DNA of 64,000 bases from Methanonatronarchaeum sp. AMET-Sl (GTDB lineage: Archaea; Halobacteriota; Methanonatronarchaeia; Methanonatronarchaeales; Methanonatronarchaeaceae): assembly GCF_029854155.1 (NCBI RefSeq), contig NZ_CP122958.1, positions 390,001 to 454,000 on the forward strand. The letters are read 5' to 3'. The notes under the pieces are model-generated. The model was not told where the DNA came from, did no database searches, and was given only the letters and a program-made list of their open reading frames with translations. The position numbers and the translations under genes were made by a program. This document shows, piece by piece, positions 28,262 through 40,641 of this stretch. How positions within the stretch are numbered: position 1 is the first letter of the stretch; the number at the start of each line of letters is the position of its first letter.

Positions 28262-28312
28262 GAAGTGACCTCTCCCTAAAGAGAAAGAGGTCTTAGCCCA
28301 GAATCGGGATAA
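28262..28312 (-). repeat. Omega-RNA-like / IS605-IS1341 right-end remnant, copy B
   Basis: Read on the minus strand this copy starts TTATCCCGATTCTGGGCTAA and continues through a hairpin CCTCTTTCTC-TTTAG-GGAGAGG to TCACTTCA. It aligns closely to copy A (15981-16031), with the same core GGGCTAAGACCTCT, but lacks the six bases before TCAC. It lies 37 bp behind tupC and points toward its stop codon. No transposase is nearby. Confidence 0.55.
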
Positions 28313-28417
28313 AAAAAATAAAGACCTTTCTGTGTGGGATGGAAGTGTTTTTGTTTTTTAAAAAACATATTGTTGACTGGATAGGTTTACCTTACTGTAG
28401 TTTGCGATGGGATTATT

Positions 28418-30046
28418 GTGTTGATTGATAACCTCTTTAGATTTGTAACGATATTTGTATTAACCTTCGTTGTCCTTATATTGGTTTTAAGTAACCAAGA
28501 CAGGTGGCGTAAGTTTAGAGAGTTTATAGGTAGACGACTGTATCTATCACTACCTATCGGCACGTTTATAGTTATTGGAATCAATATCTTGGTCTATCTG
28601 TTTATTCAAAGAGGTTTATGGGATTTACTCAATCCTTTATGGCTTCCATTTGCTTCTAACTCATTTTCAAATCCTCTTGGGATGTTGTTGAGTTCATGGT
28701 CCCACATGAGCTTGAATCATCTTTTTTCAAACATGCTTGCAACACTTGTTTTCGCCCCACTGGTAGAGATAATATTTAACACTGGAGCTAGAGAAACCAG
28801 GTTTTTTAGTAAGGGCCGTTTAGGTAGTTTTTTGTCATGGCCTTTTTTCAGAGCTGTCATTTTATTTCCCATAACTTGGTTTGTAGTGGGAGTAGCGCTA
28901 TCTATGGGTACTCCTCCAGGAATCGGTTTTTCAGCAATAGTTTTTGCATTAATTGGGTTTTGTGCAGTACTGGCTCCGGTTTTAGTGATTGTCTTGCTTT
29001 TAGTAAACATTATTCTTAACAACCTGATTTCAGTTTTATTGGTTCCAGTAGAGGTAACAAGAGTTACAACTGTTATCGCTGAACCCAGTTGGGCAGGAGT
29101 AGGGATTTGGGCTCACCTACTTGGTTTTTTATTTGGGATATTGATCGCAGTAGCCTACTATTTTTATAGAGGTGGTTTCAAGAAACCTGAACCGCTTCAT
29201 GCATTCTTTGCAGTTTTTATCATTGGCTTGATGATGGGGCTTGACCTACCGTTCAGTTATGTTGAAAATGGTGAGTACATTTTATTCAGTGCAGCAGGAT
29301 TCATATTAGTATTGGTTTTAGCAACGCTAGTTTATTTATATTGGAGGTATGTGGATGTTGAAAAAACTAAGCCACAGCCTTTAAACAGTTTAGGTGGACG
29401 TAAGAAATCATATAGGGATTTAATTTCTAGACAAAAGGTTTGGAAAATCTCTATATTCTTGATATTGTTTTTAACTCTAGTGATATCGTTTACTTTTGTT
29501 GGAGCTAAAATAACGATGGATTCTCCAACGGTTCCTGACCAGGCTTATACAGTAGAAGGCTATGATTTCTGGTTTAAAGATGGAGACGGTGTTTTGGTCT
29601 ACAATGAAGATAGGGAGATTTACACCATGGTTGCTTCACCACAAGAACTGGTTTCAGAACGCTCTACATACCTTTACGTTGGAGGAGCACTGTCTTATGA
29701 ACGAGTCGACATACATTACTCTGAAATATCACCTGTTGATGGAAACTCGGTGGGCAGTATATGGATAGACTCCAAAGAAGGTCTTGAAAATCTATATACC
29801 GGGCCAAATGAATACACCGGACTTGAAGTAGGTGATGTCAAACTATATGTTGGGTTTGACATAGAAAACAAATCATACTTAATAGAGGGTCGTGGAGAAA
29901 CTGATTTCAACATCTCACTGAGTGAAAGAGAAGAACACATAGTTGAAGAGAAAGGATTTACATTTGAATTGATTGAAAACGAGATATGGCTAACTTCAGA
30001 TGAATTTACAGGCGTAATCGCTGAAGTGACATCCAGCTATCCCTAA
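28418..30046 (+). CDS. Rhomboid-family intramembrane protease with extracytoplasmic C-terminal domain
   Basis: A 542-residue membrane protein. The rhomboid core spans about residues 40-290. SHMSLNHLFSNMLA supplies the HxxxNHLxxN helix, PGIGFSAIVFALIGF the catalytic Ser in a GxSx motif (Ala replaces the usual second Gly), and IWAHLLGFLFGI the catalytic His. Extra hydrophobic helices follow. The last 160 residues after a membrane span near 345-370 are acidic and probably face outside. The start is GTG 28418. Substrates are unknown. Confidence 0.8.
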   Translation: MLIDNLFRFVTIFVLTFVVLILVLSNQDRWRKFREFIGRRLYLSLPIGTFIVIGINILVYLFIQRGLWDLLNPLWLPFASNSFSNPLGMLLSSWSHMSLNHLFSNMLATLVFAPLVEIIFNTGARETRFFSKGRLGSFLSWPFFRAVILFPITWFVVGVALSMGTPPGIGFSAIVFALIGFCAVLAPVLVIVLLLVNIILNNLISVLLVPVEVTRVTTVIAEPSWAGVGIWAHLLGFLFGILIAVAYYFYRGGFKKPEPLHAFFAVFIIGLMMGLDLPFSYVENGEYILFSAAGFILVLVLATLVYLYWRYVDVEKTKPQPLNSLGGRKKSYRDLISRQKVWKISIFLILFLTLVISFTFVGAKITMDSPTVPDQAYTVEGYDFWFKDGDGVLVYNEDREIYTMVASPQELVSERSTYLYVGGALSYERVDIHYSEISPVDGNSVGSIWIDSKEGLENLYTGPNEYTGLEVGDVKLYVGFDIENKSYLIEGRGETDFNISLSEREEHIVEEKGFTFELIENEIWLTSDEFTGVIAEVTSSYP

Positions 30047-30149
30047 AGAGAAATAGCCCCCATTCCTGGCCTAAAAGATAAAATTTCAGACACCAAATAA
30101 ATAGATTTTTTTAACCCAATTAAGTAGGTCCGGGAGTCAAAAAAAATGT

Positions 30150-30941
30150 TTAGAATATACTTCCGATTATAAAGGATATTAGGGCTAGTATCATAGCTGT
30201 TTTAGAGTTTTTCTGAAACATAGATGCGGATTCTATTGTTTTTTTACGATATAACTGGATTGCACCATAAATAAAAACTAGGTTTGCTATCGTTACTGAG
30301 ATAAGGTATTCCACTCCAAATATATTTAGTGTGTATGGTAATGGACTCATAGATACCGCTACAACCGTCGATGCAACCGCTATATAAGAAGAATGTTCAA
30401 TACCATATTTTGTTGCTACTGTTTCAGCTACACCTAAATCGCCTTTAATATCCTCGATATCTTTACCAACTTCTCTTCCAACTGTGGCAGTTGCAGCAAG
30501 TATGAATAAAATAATTGCTATCGCAAGTCCTTCAACAGCTGCTCCACCAAAAAGGAAAGTTGAGCCAACCAAAACCCCAACCGCTAAATTCCCTATTAAA
30601 GGAGTTCTTTTAAGGTTTCTTGCATAGAAAAACAACAATAATGAGTTAATTATTGCTATAAAGAAACATATAACATTTATAAATATCGATAGTGTTATTC
30701 CTAAAATAAATAGAAATATAGAGAGAGTTTTTGCTGTGGATTGACCTATTTCACCAGAAGGAATCGGTCTTTCCGGAGCATTCACCATATCGATCTCAAG
30801 GTCATAATAATCATTGATTGTGTTACCTGCCCCCGTTATTAAGAAGGCGGCAACCATAGCCAATGCAATGTTGAATTGATTAACCAGTTGTGTTAGGTCT
30901 CCAGCAACAGCCCCACCTATCAGGACCGCTATAACTGCCAT
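30150..30941 (-). CDS. UbiA-type prenyltransferase, probable digeranylgeranylglyceryl phosphate synthase
   Basis: A 263-residue polytopic UbiA family enzyme. The first Asp-rich motif NDYYDLEIDMVNAPERPIPSG is typical of the archaeal enzyme that adds the second geranylgeranyl chain to the glycerol backbone of ether lipids; a second acidic motif DIEDIKGD is present. The first ATG (30941) cuts off a conserved upstream block: in frame just before it the codons read RPLNCF, matching the family's RPxNC helix, with no ATG, GTG or TTG before an in-frame TAG. The true start is therefore uncertain and may be non-canonical (CTG 30971 or ATA 30965/30962) and overlap the upstream gene. Confidence 0.85.
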   Translation of the reverse strand: MAVIAVLIGGAVAGDLTQLVNQFNIALAMVAAFLITGAGNTINDYYDLEIDMVNAPERPIPSGEIGQSTAKTLSIFLFILGITLSIFINVICFFIAIINSLLLFFYARNLKRTPLIGNLAVGVLVGSTFLFGGAAVEGLAIAIILFILAATATVGREVGKDIEDIKGDLGVAETVATKYGIEHSSYIAVASTVVAVSMSPLPYTLNIFGVEYLISVTIANLVFIYGAIQLYRKKTIESASMFQKNSKTAMILALISFIIGSIF

Positions 30942-30948
30942 AAAACAA

Positions 30949-31839
30949 TTAAGTGGACGTATTATCCTCAGACTCCGTGTTTTCAGTGTTTGCTCCCCCT
31001 ACTTCCTCATCTATATTATGTTCCCTCAATCTTTCCACATCACTTGATATTTTCTTTAAATACGAACTGGCCTCAGTTAGATGGATATACTCAGATATCT
31101 TTTTATATATTCTTTCAGGCTCTTTAACACCATAAAGTATATAGTAAGGTCTTCCCCGAGCATCTTGCATTCCTTTAAGACCCCCGAAACCTAAACCACC
31201 GCCAAAACGACTTGAAGAACCCCCAAAGCCAGCTCCAGCCATAGACATATCATCACTTAAACCAAAACCAGAAGCAGTTATAGGTAGGATTGTTCCATAG
31301 TCAAACCAGTTTCCCAAAACTGATTTCTGTATAACCAAGTCGTTTATACGGCTATACATCAATGAACGGGTTTTTTTACCGAAAAAACTCAGTTCAGTAA
31401 TTAATCGATTATTGGTCAAATAAAAACGATGTTGACGTCGATAATATTCAGAAAAAACCAACCCCACCAAACCAAATATAACCAATATATAGTTCATGTG
31501 TGGTAATTCAACCCAGGTATACATTTTAAGTAAAGTTAACACCACAGCTAAACCAATATATAAAGCAAGCCATTTCCAGGTTATCCGCAATAAAGCAATT
31601 ATGATGGCTGGAACAATCAAAAAAACCCACCAAATCGATATAGTCGTCCATACACCAGCCGTTTCAAACAAAAATAAATCAGAGAAATAAACCACTAAAT
31701 CCTCATGATATATACTGAATATAACTCCAAGTACTATAGGATAAAGAAAAACTAAATAAAGACCGATAAAAGACAATGGATGTGGCGCCAACTCCTCAAC
31801 CAACTCTTCATCATCCATCAATTCATTATCAACATCCAT
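30949..31839 (-). CDS. Bacterial-PH-domain (bPH2/YdbS-like) membrane protein
   Basis: A 296-residue protein with four hydrophobic segments between residues 20 and 130, then a bPH2 domain: YYRRQHRFYLTNNRLI, SRINDLVIQKSVLGNWFDYGTI. A Gly-rich insertion (about 200-225, GFGGSSSRFGGGLGFGG) is unusual. The tail is acidic. Function is unknown; such proteins are thought to organise membrane complexes. It is followed by the UbiA gene, whose coding sequence probably overlaps its 3' end. Confidence 0.72.
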   Translation of the reverse strand: MDVDNELMDDEELVEELAPHPLSFIGLYLVFLYPIVLGVIFSIYHEDLVVYFSDLFLFETAGVWTTISIWWVFLIVPAIIIALLRITWKWLALYIGLAVVLTLLKMYTWVELPHMNYILVIFGLVGLVFSEYYRRQHRFYLTNNRLITELSFFGKKTRSLMYSRINDLVIQKSVLGNWFDYGTILPITASGFGLSDDMSMAGAGFGGSSSRFGGGLGFGGLKGMQDARGRPYYILYGVKEPERIYKKISEYIHLTEASSYLKKISSDVERLREHNIDEEVGGANTENTESEDNTST

Positions 31840-32109
31840 CTAAACCAAACCTCCAAAACACCAAACTAAAAAACACAAACCCATAATAGATATCTATTTT
31901 ATTTAATATCTATCTGACTATTAACCCCCTCTACCCCAAAAACGAGGTATTGAAACTTCAAACAAGATATAATTAACCAACGAAACCAACAAACCTAGAT
32001 AACGGATAGAATAAACTACACCATCTTACTTGGCTTGCCGCCTTGCTTCTTGAAGGTGAGAGGGGACTTAGTCTGTAAAACTTAAACCAAAAAATCTATT
32101 TTTTATAAA

Positions 32110-33033
32110 TTAATTGGTTGTTTTGATATATTCTCCGTCTGCTTGTCTCGTGGTACCTACTATTAATACTTCTTCTTCACCTGTTTGGTGTATTCCTTTG
32201 GCAGTTATTTTTTCTCCGTTGTAGGCCTGTCCTGTGTAGGTATGTGTGTATGATACTACGTAATCGAGTTCAGGGTGTTTTATTTTGTAGATTGCTGGTG
32301 AATCATAATTCATTCTGTCATCGATTACTTTGGCGGTTATTTTTTTAATGCCTTTTCTTTTCCCTTCGAACTGTTTTGCTGGGAGTTCTTTATCGTTTCT
32401 AACAAAAAGTAGGTCTAATGGAGTTCCATTAATTATGGCCCTGTTGTTTTTTCTTTTTTCATGGAAAACGAAATCACTGTAATTAATGGTTGGTTTTCTT
32501 TTATTGTACGCTTTTTTCCAATCAGATTCTTGGTATGGATTTAAATATCCTTTTTTTATTAGTTTTTGGATAGCTTTCCTAGCTTTATTGAATTGGTTAA
32601 CTCCATATACAACCAAATCAATATCCGAGTATTTAGTTTCTAAACCAACTAATCTGGAGCCGGTTACACCAATTTTATTTTCATCGATTCCTTCTTTTGT
32701 AAGTAGTTTTTTTACTTTTTTTTCTAGACCACCGGTCACCCCATCTATTGGTCGATATAGTTTATCGACCTCTGTTTTAGGAATTATCTGACGTTTACTA
32801 TCACTAAACATCTTTAAATAACGTGGTTTGTTTTGTTTTAGGTATTGGAAGGACTCCTTGAAATCAAGTTTTTTATATCTTTTACCATCTAAACTACTTT
32901 CTCTACTTCCAGATGGATTTTCCACATAACGTAGTAATGCTTCGACTTGATCTCCCTGGCTATATCTAACGGTTGAAAACAACATACCGTCAACTTTAAA
33001 GAAATCTCTGATTTTAAATACCTTGTTTTTCAT
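32110..33033 (-). CDS. Predicted nucleotidyltransferase (COG1665-like)
   Basis: A 307-residue protein with a polymerase-beta-type nucleotidyltransferase core at about residues 135-160: GVTGSRLVGLETKYSDIDLVVYG, giving the GS and DxD elements. The N-terminal 120 residues and the C-terminal region (about 230-300, VVSYTHTYTGQAYNGE) resemble a family of large uncharacterised archaeal nucleotidyltransferases. No antitoxin-like partner is beside it, so a toxin role is not supported. Function is unknown. Confidence 0.65.
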   Translation of the reverse strand: MKNKVFKIRDFFKVDGMLFSTVRYSQGDQVEALLRYVENPSGSRESSLDGKRYKKLDFKESFQYLKQNKPRYLKMFSDSKRQIIPKTEVDKLYRPIDGVTGGLEKKVKKLLTKEGIDENKIGVTGSRLVGLETKYSDIDLVVYGVNQFNKARKAIQKLIKKGYLNPYQESDWKKAYNKRKPTINYSDFVFHEKRKNNRAIINGTPLDLLFVRNDKELPAKQFEGKRKGIKKITAKVIDDRMNYDSPAIYKIKHPELDYVVSYTHTYTGQAYNGEKITAKGIHQTGEEEVLIVGTTRQADGEYIKTTN

Positions 33034-33170
33034 GCCAAAAACAAATTGATTTTAATATTGTTTTTAGTTTCCCTACACCCTCAAATTCTTAAATGAGTTA
33101 CTTAATTAACGTACTCCAGCGCTAGAGCACGGGTTTTTGCGCCTGTTCAACCCATAATCTATGGTGTTTC

Positions 33171-33986
33171 TTAGAATGGTGAGAACACTCCGACGAAAAC
33201 TAGCCATGCGAGAGCTGTTTTAGCTGTTAGGCTAAGTATTATGTATGTTTTTTCTCCGTATAGGTAGTCTCGCCATTTTCCTATTCCTTTGTACTGTAGA
33301 ACCATGTTTGCTGAGAAAGTGTTGAATAAGACGAAGTATACGACGAGAATTAGGTATACGAATGTTGGTGGCTGTGTTTCTGCGGTACTTACAGCTGTTA
33401 TGAAGTAGGCTGCTATAACGATCCATGCGGTGAAGCCTGATATTGCTCCGAGTATGTATGCGGTCCAGTCAACTTGTTTTGTAAAGCTATTGATTTTCTC
33501 CATTAGGTATCCGAACATGATCATCATGGCGTTAAGTACGAATATCATCACCAATGACCAGAACTCCCATACACCAACGAACTGTGCGATTAATACGATC
33601 ATTATGGAGCTTGATATTGAGTATTCATACCACCTATATGGGTTCATTCCTTGGCTGAGATATTTTTTGTATTTCTTGTTTTTTACGTAGGCTATGTATA
33701 TGTGTGCGAACCCGGATATTAACAGGAATGAAGCAAGGATAATACCTAAATACTCGATTGTGAAAAAAACCTCTGGGTTTGGCAAAACATTGAAAGTTCC
33801 ATTTGTAATCTCAAAATCTAGATAAAAAGTATATATATCTCGTGACCATTCAAGCCAGAAACCAAGTGCAACCAACAAAAAACCTTGGAATAGATGTAGA
33901 ATCCCTGCCTGTACATTAAGTTTTCTTAAATTACTAAAGCTTATCTCTGAGTTAGATATAGCTTTTTTACGTTCTAAGTTATCCAC
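33171..33986 (-). CDS. Heliorhodopsin
   Basis: A 271-residue seven-helix protein. Diagnostic features are NPYRWYEYSISSS in helix 3, with Glu121 as the expected Schiff-base counterion, and SLTAKTALAWLVFVG in helix 7, with Lys256 as the retinal-binding lysine. The N-terminal block (FSNLRKLNVQAGILHLFQG) also matches heliorhodopsins, which sit inverted in the membrane relative to type 1 rhodopsins. The family is not an ion pump; a light-sensing or enzyme-regulating role is suspected. No retinal-synthesis gene is visible nearby. It is monocistronic. Confidence 0.9.
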   Translation of the reverse strand: MDNLERKKAISNSEISFSNLRKLNVQAGILHLFQGFLLVALGFWLEWSRDIYTFYLDFEITNGTFNVLPNPEVFFTIEYLGIILASFLLISGFAHIYIAYVKNKKYKKYLSQGMNPYRWYEYSISSSIMIVLIAQFVGVWEFWSLVMIFVLNAMMIMFGYLMEKINSFTKQVDWTAYILGAISGFTAWIVIAAYFITAVSTAETQPPTFVYLILVVYFVLFNTFSANMVLQYKGIGKWRDYLYGEKTYIILSLTAKTALAWLVFVGVFSPF

Positions 33987-34110
33987 TAAAAACCCCTAAA
34001 TACTATGTAACATTATTAAAGCATATATATTTTTTCAAAAGTTTGGGTTCATGGTTTTTTTGGTGGTTTTTAGGTCAGTTATTTCTGTTTTGCCATACCA
34101 AACATTATAT

Positions 34111-35625
34111 ATGGAGCTTAAATCGAAAGTTATCGATCTTCGGATTGATGGTGAGAAAGCGATTTTGAGTGATGAGGTTTCTAGATCGCTTGGTGTATGT
34201 CATGGGAATAGGGTGATGGTTAGTGGTAAGACAGGTTCTGCCACTACTTTCATAGCTATTACAAGTGATATTGTTGGTGAAAGTGAGGTAGGGCTTGTTT
34301 CTGATTTTGCTGAGAAAATTGGTGTTGAGGAAGGAGATGTTGTTGAGATCGCCCCTACTGGACGTCCTGACTCAGCTAATTATGTTCGTAAAAAGATTTA
34401 TGGAGATTCTCTTTCTAGAGATGAGATGTATGAGTTGGTTAAGGATATTGCTGACCGAAATCTAAGTAATTATGAGTTATCAGCGCTTGTAACTGCTGTA
34501 GCTATCAGGGATATGTCTATGGATGAAGTACAATGGATGACTGAAGCTATGGTTGAGTATGGTGAACGCCTTGAGTTCAGTGAGTATCCTGTTGTCGATA
34601 AACATTCAATTGGAGGGGTGCCTGGTAATAAAATAACTTTATTGATTGTTCCAATTGTTGTTTCGGCGGGCCTTTTAATTCCTAAAACTTCTTCGAGAGC
34701 TATTACTGGTGCAGCGGGAACTGCTGATATAATGGAGGTATTAGCTCCTGTTAAGTTTACTGCGAAAGAGATTTATCAGATGACTAAGGAGGTTGGTGGC
34801 GCGATTGTGTGGGGTGGTTCAACACACATAGCTCCAGCAGATGATGAGATAATTCGTGCTGAATATCCATTGTCTTTAGATCCTGTATCTATTTTGATTG
34901 CCAGTGTTTTAGCTAAAAAAAAGGCTATTGGAGCAGATAAAGTCGTTATAGACATACCGGTTGGTGCTGGAACCAAGATTGAAGACCGTAAAGAAGGATC
35001 TAAACTGGCTAGAGACTTTATTGAATTAGGTGATAGACTGGATATGGATATAGAGTGTGCTGTAACTTTTGGTGGCTCACCTATAGGGAAAGCAGTTGGA
35101 CCTGCTCTTGAAGCTCGTGAAGCATTGAAGGCTTTAGAAGGAAAAGAAATTCCTAAAAGCTTGATTGAAAAATCTTGTTCAATCGCAGGAATTTTGTTTG
35201 AGATGGCAGGCACCACCTCGAGAGATGAGGGTAGAGATAAAGCTAAGAAACTACTGGAGAGCGGAAAACCGCTTAAAAAACTTAAAGAAATAATTGAAGT
35301 TCAGGGCGGAAACCCCGAAATCACAAGCAAAGATATAGAGGTTGGTCAATATCAAGAAACTTTAACCTCACCTTCAGAGGGATATGTAACATCTGTAGAT
35401 AATAAAGCGTTGGTCAGTATTGCAAGAGCTCTCGGCTCTCCGTCGGATAAAAAAGCAGGATTAGAGATATGTAAAAAAGGCGGCGACAATGTATGCAAGA
35501 AAGACACATTAATAAAACTATATGCAGAAGAGGAATGGAAACTGAAAGAAGGAATGAAAGAAGCTAAAAAACAATTTCCACTAGGAATAGAGGGAATAGT
35601 GTTAGAAAGAATACCAGAGCTATAA
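34111..35625 (+). CDS. AMP phosphorylase
   Basis: A 504-residue member of the archaeal AMP phosphorylase branch of the thymidine phosphorylase family. An N-terminal extension of about 80 residues precedes the catalytic domain, which has the signature KHSIGGVPGNK, then TSSRAITGAAGTADIMEVL. It splits AMP to adenine and ribose 1,5-bisphosphate, feeding isomerisation and type III RuBisCO in AMP recycling. ATG 34111 is preferred to the ORF opening at 34051 since it gives the family's usual N-terminus (MELKSKVIDLRID). Codons are G/T-ending at the 5' end and A/C-ending at the 3' end. Confidence 0.93.
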   Translation: MELKSKVIDLRIDGEKAILSDEVSRSLGVCHGNRVMVSGKTGSATTFIAITSDIVGESEVGLVSDFAEKIGVEEGDVVEIAPTGRPDSANYVRKKIYGDSLSRDEMYELVKDIADRNLSNYELSALVTAVAIRDMSMDEVQWMTEAMVEYGERLEFSEYPVVDKHSIGGVPGNKITLLIVPIVVSAGLLIPKTSSRAITGAAGTADIMEVLAPVKFTAKEIYQMTKEVGGAIVWGGSTHIAPADDEIIRAEYPLSLDPVSILIASVLAKKKAIGADKVVIDIPVGAGTKIEDRKEGSKLARDFIELGDRLDMDIECAVTFGGSPIGKAVGPALEAREALKALEGKEIPKSLIEKSCSIAGILFEMAGTTSRDEGRDKAKKLLESGKPLKKLKEIIEVQGGNPEITSKDIEVGQYQETLTSPSEGYVTSVDNKALVSIARALGSPSDKKAGLEICKKGGDNVCKKDTLIKLYAEEEWKLKEGMKEAKKQFPLGIEGIVLERIPEL

Positions 35626-35778
35626 ACCAACCACCCCCACACTCCAATCCACTCTACTCCATCCTCATCTTTTTTTACCAATTTCCTATGTCTCGTTGCC
35701 TTACTGCTTTAGGGAGCGGGGGTGGAGGGAGGGTTAGGTAGGAGTTAATTTGAGTAGGGAAACTTAAAAAAATGTTTT

Positions 35779-36255
35779 TTAGGGTTTTTTGAATTTAACT
35801 AAAACGAGTCTTTTTGATTTTTCCCTGATTTGTTTTTCTGTTGGGTTAATTGGTACGCCATATATCTTTAGTAGTATTTTCCAGTGCCATGATTTTTTTA
35901 TTAATTTCTTTAGATATTTTGAGATGGTTTCTGGGTCTATAACTGCATCTCCGGTTGTTTTGTATGTTTTTCCTTTATATTTTATTTTTACTGGATGTGT
36001 TTTTCTAAAGTTTTTCCACCAACTGGCTTCTTGTTTCATCGTTATTACAAATAGTCTGTTTCTGTTTGGATGGTAATAAACAGGTGTTGTGTATTTTTCA
36101 CCGGATTTATGGCCTTTGTATGAGATGCACATTAGTCGTGTGCTTAATGGCCAATGGAGTTTTGAATCTAATATTTTTTTTATTAGGGGGTTGAATATTT
36201 TTGATTCGACCCAAATCAATTTCTCTAGTATTTTGTTGGATTTTTTTATTGACAT
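35779..36255 (-). CDS. DDN-like deazaflavin (F420)-dependent nitroreductase family protein
   Basis: A protein of about 158 residues in the F420-binding split-barrel family related to Mycobacterium Ddn (DUF385). It shows the GHKSGEKYTTPVYY block and the HPVKIKYKGKTYKTTGDAV strand pair typical of the family. It probably binds F420 and reduces an unknown substrate. The start is set at ATG 36255 instead of 36342 because the longer form has an atypical Asn/Thr-rich leader and would run into the PiT gene. Confidence 0.75.
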   Translation of the reverse strand: MSIKKSNKILEKLIWVESKIFNPLIKKILDSKLHWPLSTRLMCISYKGHKSGEKYTTPVYYHPNRNRLFVITMKQEASWWKNFRKTHPVKIKYKGKTYKTTGDAVIDPETISKYLKKLIKKSWHWKILLKIYGVPINPTEKQIREKSKRLVLVKFKKP

Positions 36256-36275
36256 TTTAGAGGTTGTGTTTGTTT

Positions 36276-37439
<1,164 letters not shown>

Positions 37440-37502
37440 CTAGGGATGGATAGGGTTAGTTTGAAATAATTTTTTCGGCCACTATATCTATTTTTTTTGG
37501 TT

Positions 37503-38299
37503 TTATTGTTTTTTTCTGTGTATTCGGAGTCTTCTGTTTATTGTTTTGAATTCTGATCTTAGTTTGTAGGGCATTGTTTCTGTTTTGCCTATTATTAGGT
37601 ATCCTCCTGGGTTTAGGGCTTTTTTTAGGTTTTTGAATATGGGTATTTTGTAGTCGTTGGATACGTATATGAAGACGTTTCTGCAGAGTATTAGGTCGAA
37701 TTTTTTGTTTATCTGGTCTGCTATGAGGTCTTTGTGTTGGAATTTACATAGTTTTTTGATTTTTGGTTTTGCTTTGTAGGTCTGTTTGTTGACGTCTATG
37801 TATTTTTTGTAGTTGTCTAGGTAGGAGAGTTGTCTTTCTATGTCTACGGTTCTACTTGATTTGTAGATTCCTTTTCTTGCTTTTTTTAGTGCTTTGTCAT
37901 CGATGTCTGTTCCGGTTACTATGTTTTTTCTTAGTTTTGAGCCGTTGTTTTCTAGATATAGCATTGCTAGGCTGTATGCTTCTCGTCCATCGCTGCATGC
38001 AGCGCTCCAGAGTTTTGGTCGTCGTTTTTCTTCTATTAGTTTTTTTATTATTTCGTCGATTTCTTGCCATACGTCTTTGTTTCTGAAAAACTTTGTTACG
38101 TTTACTTTAAGTGTGTCTAATAGTTCTTTTTGTTCTTGTTGGTCTTTTTTTAGTTTTTTTAGGTAGTTGTTGTATGTTTCTGTGTCGGTTCTTTTCATTC
38201 GGCTTCTTATTCGTCGTTTTAGGTATTTTTCTTCGTAGTAGGTTCCGTGGAAGGAGAGTTTGCGTTCTATATGGTTTATTAGTTTGTTGAAGTCGTTTG

Positions 38300-38303
<4 letters not shown>
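37503..38303 (-). CDS. cheR: Chemotaxis protein methyltransferase CheR
   Basis: A 266-residue SAM-dependent methyltransferase that methylates glutamates of chemoreceptors. It has the N-terminal helical domain, then the SAM-binding block LWSAACSDGREAYSLAML and the acidic turn TGTDIDDKAL. The RNVFIYV motif near 210 is a family hallmark. It is last in the che operon and overlaps cheD by 4 nt. Confidence 0.93.
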
Positions 38304-38812
<509 letters not shown>

Positions 38813-38818
38813 GGGCTA

Positions 38819-40632
<1,814 letters not shown>

Positions 40633-40641
40633 ATAAACAAA

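Noticed and set aside
32040..32090. Possible further copy of the omega-RNA-like repeat
   Set aside because: Only about a dozen bases (CTAAGTCCCCTCTC on the minus strand) agree and the hairpin is lost; too weak to call.
33106..33160. tRNA-like fragment (GCGCTAGAGCACGGG...TGTTCAACCC)
   Set aside because: No acceptor pairing, no anticodon arm and no proper T loop could be built.
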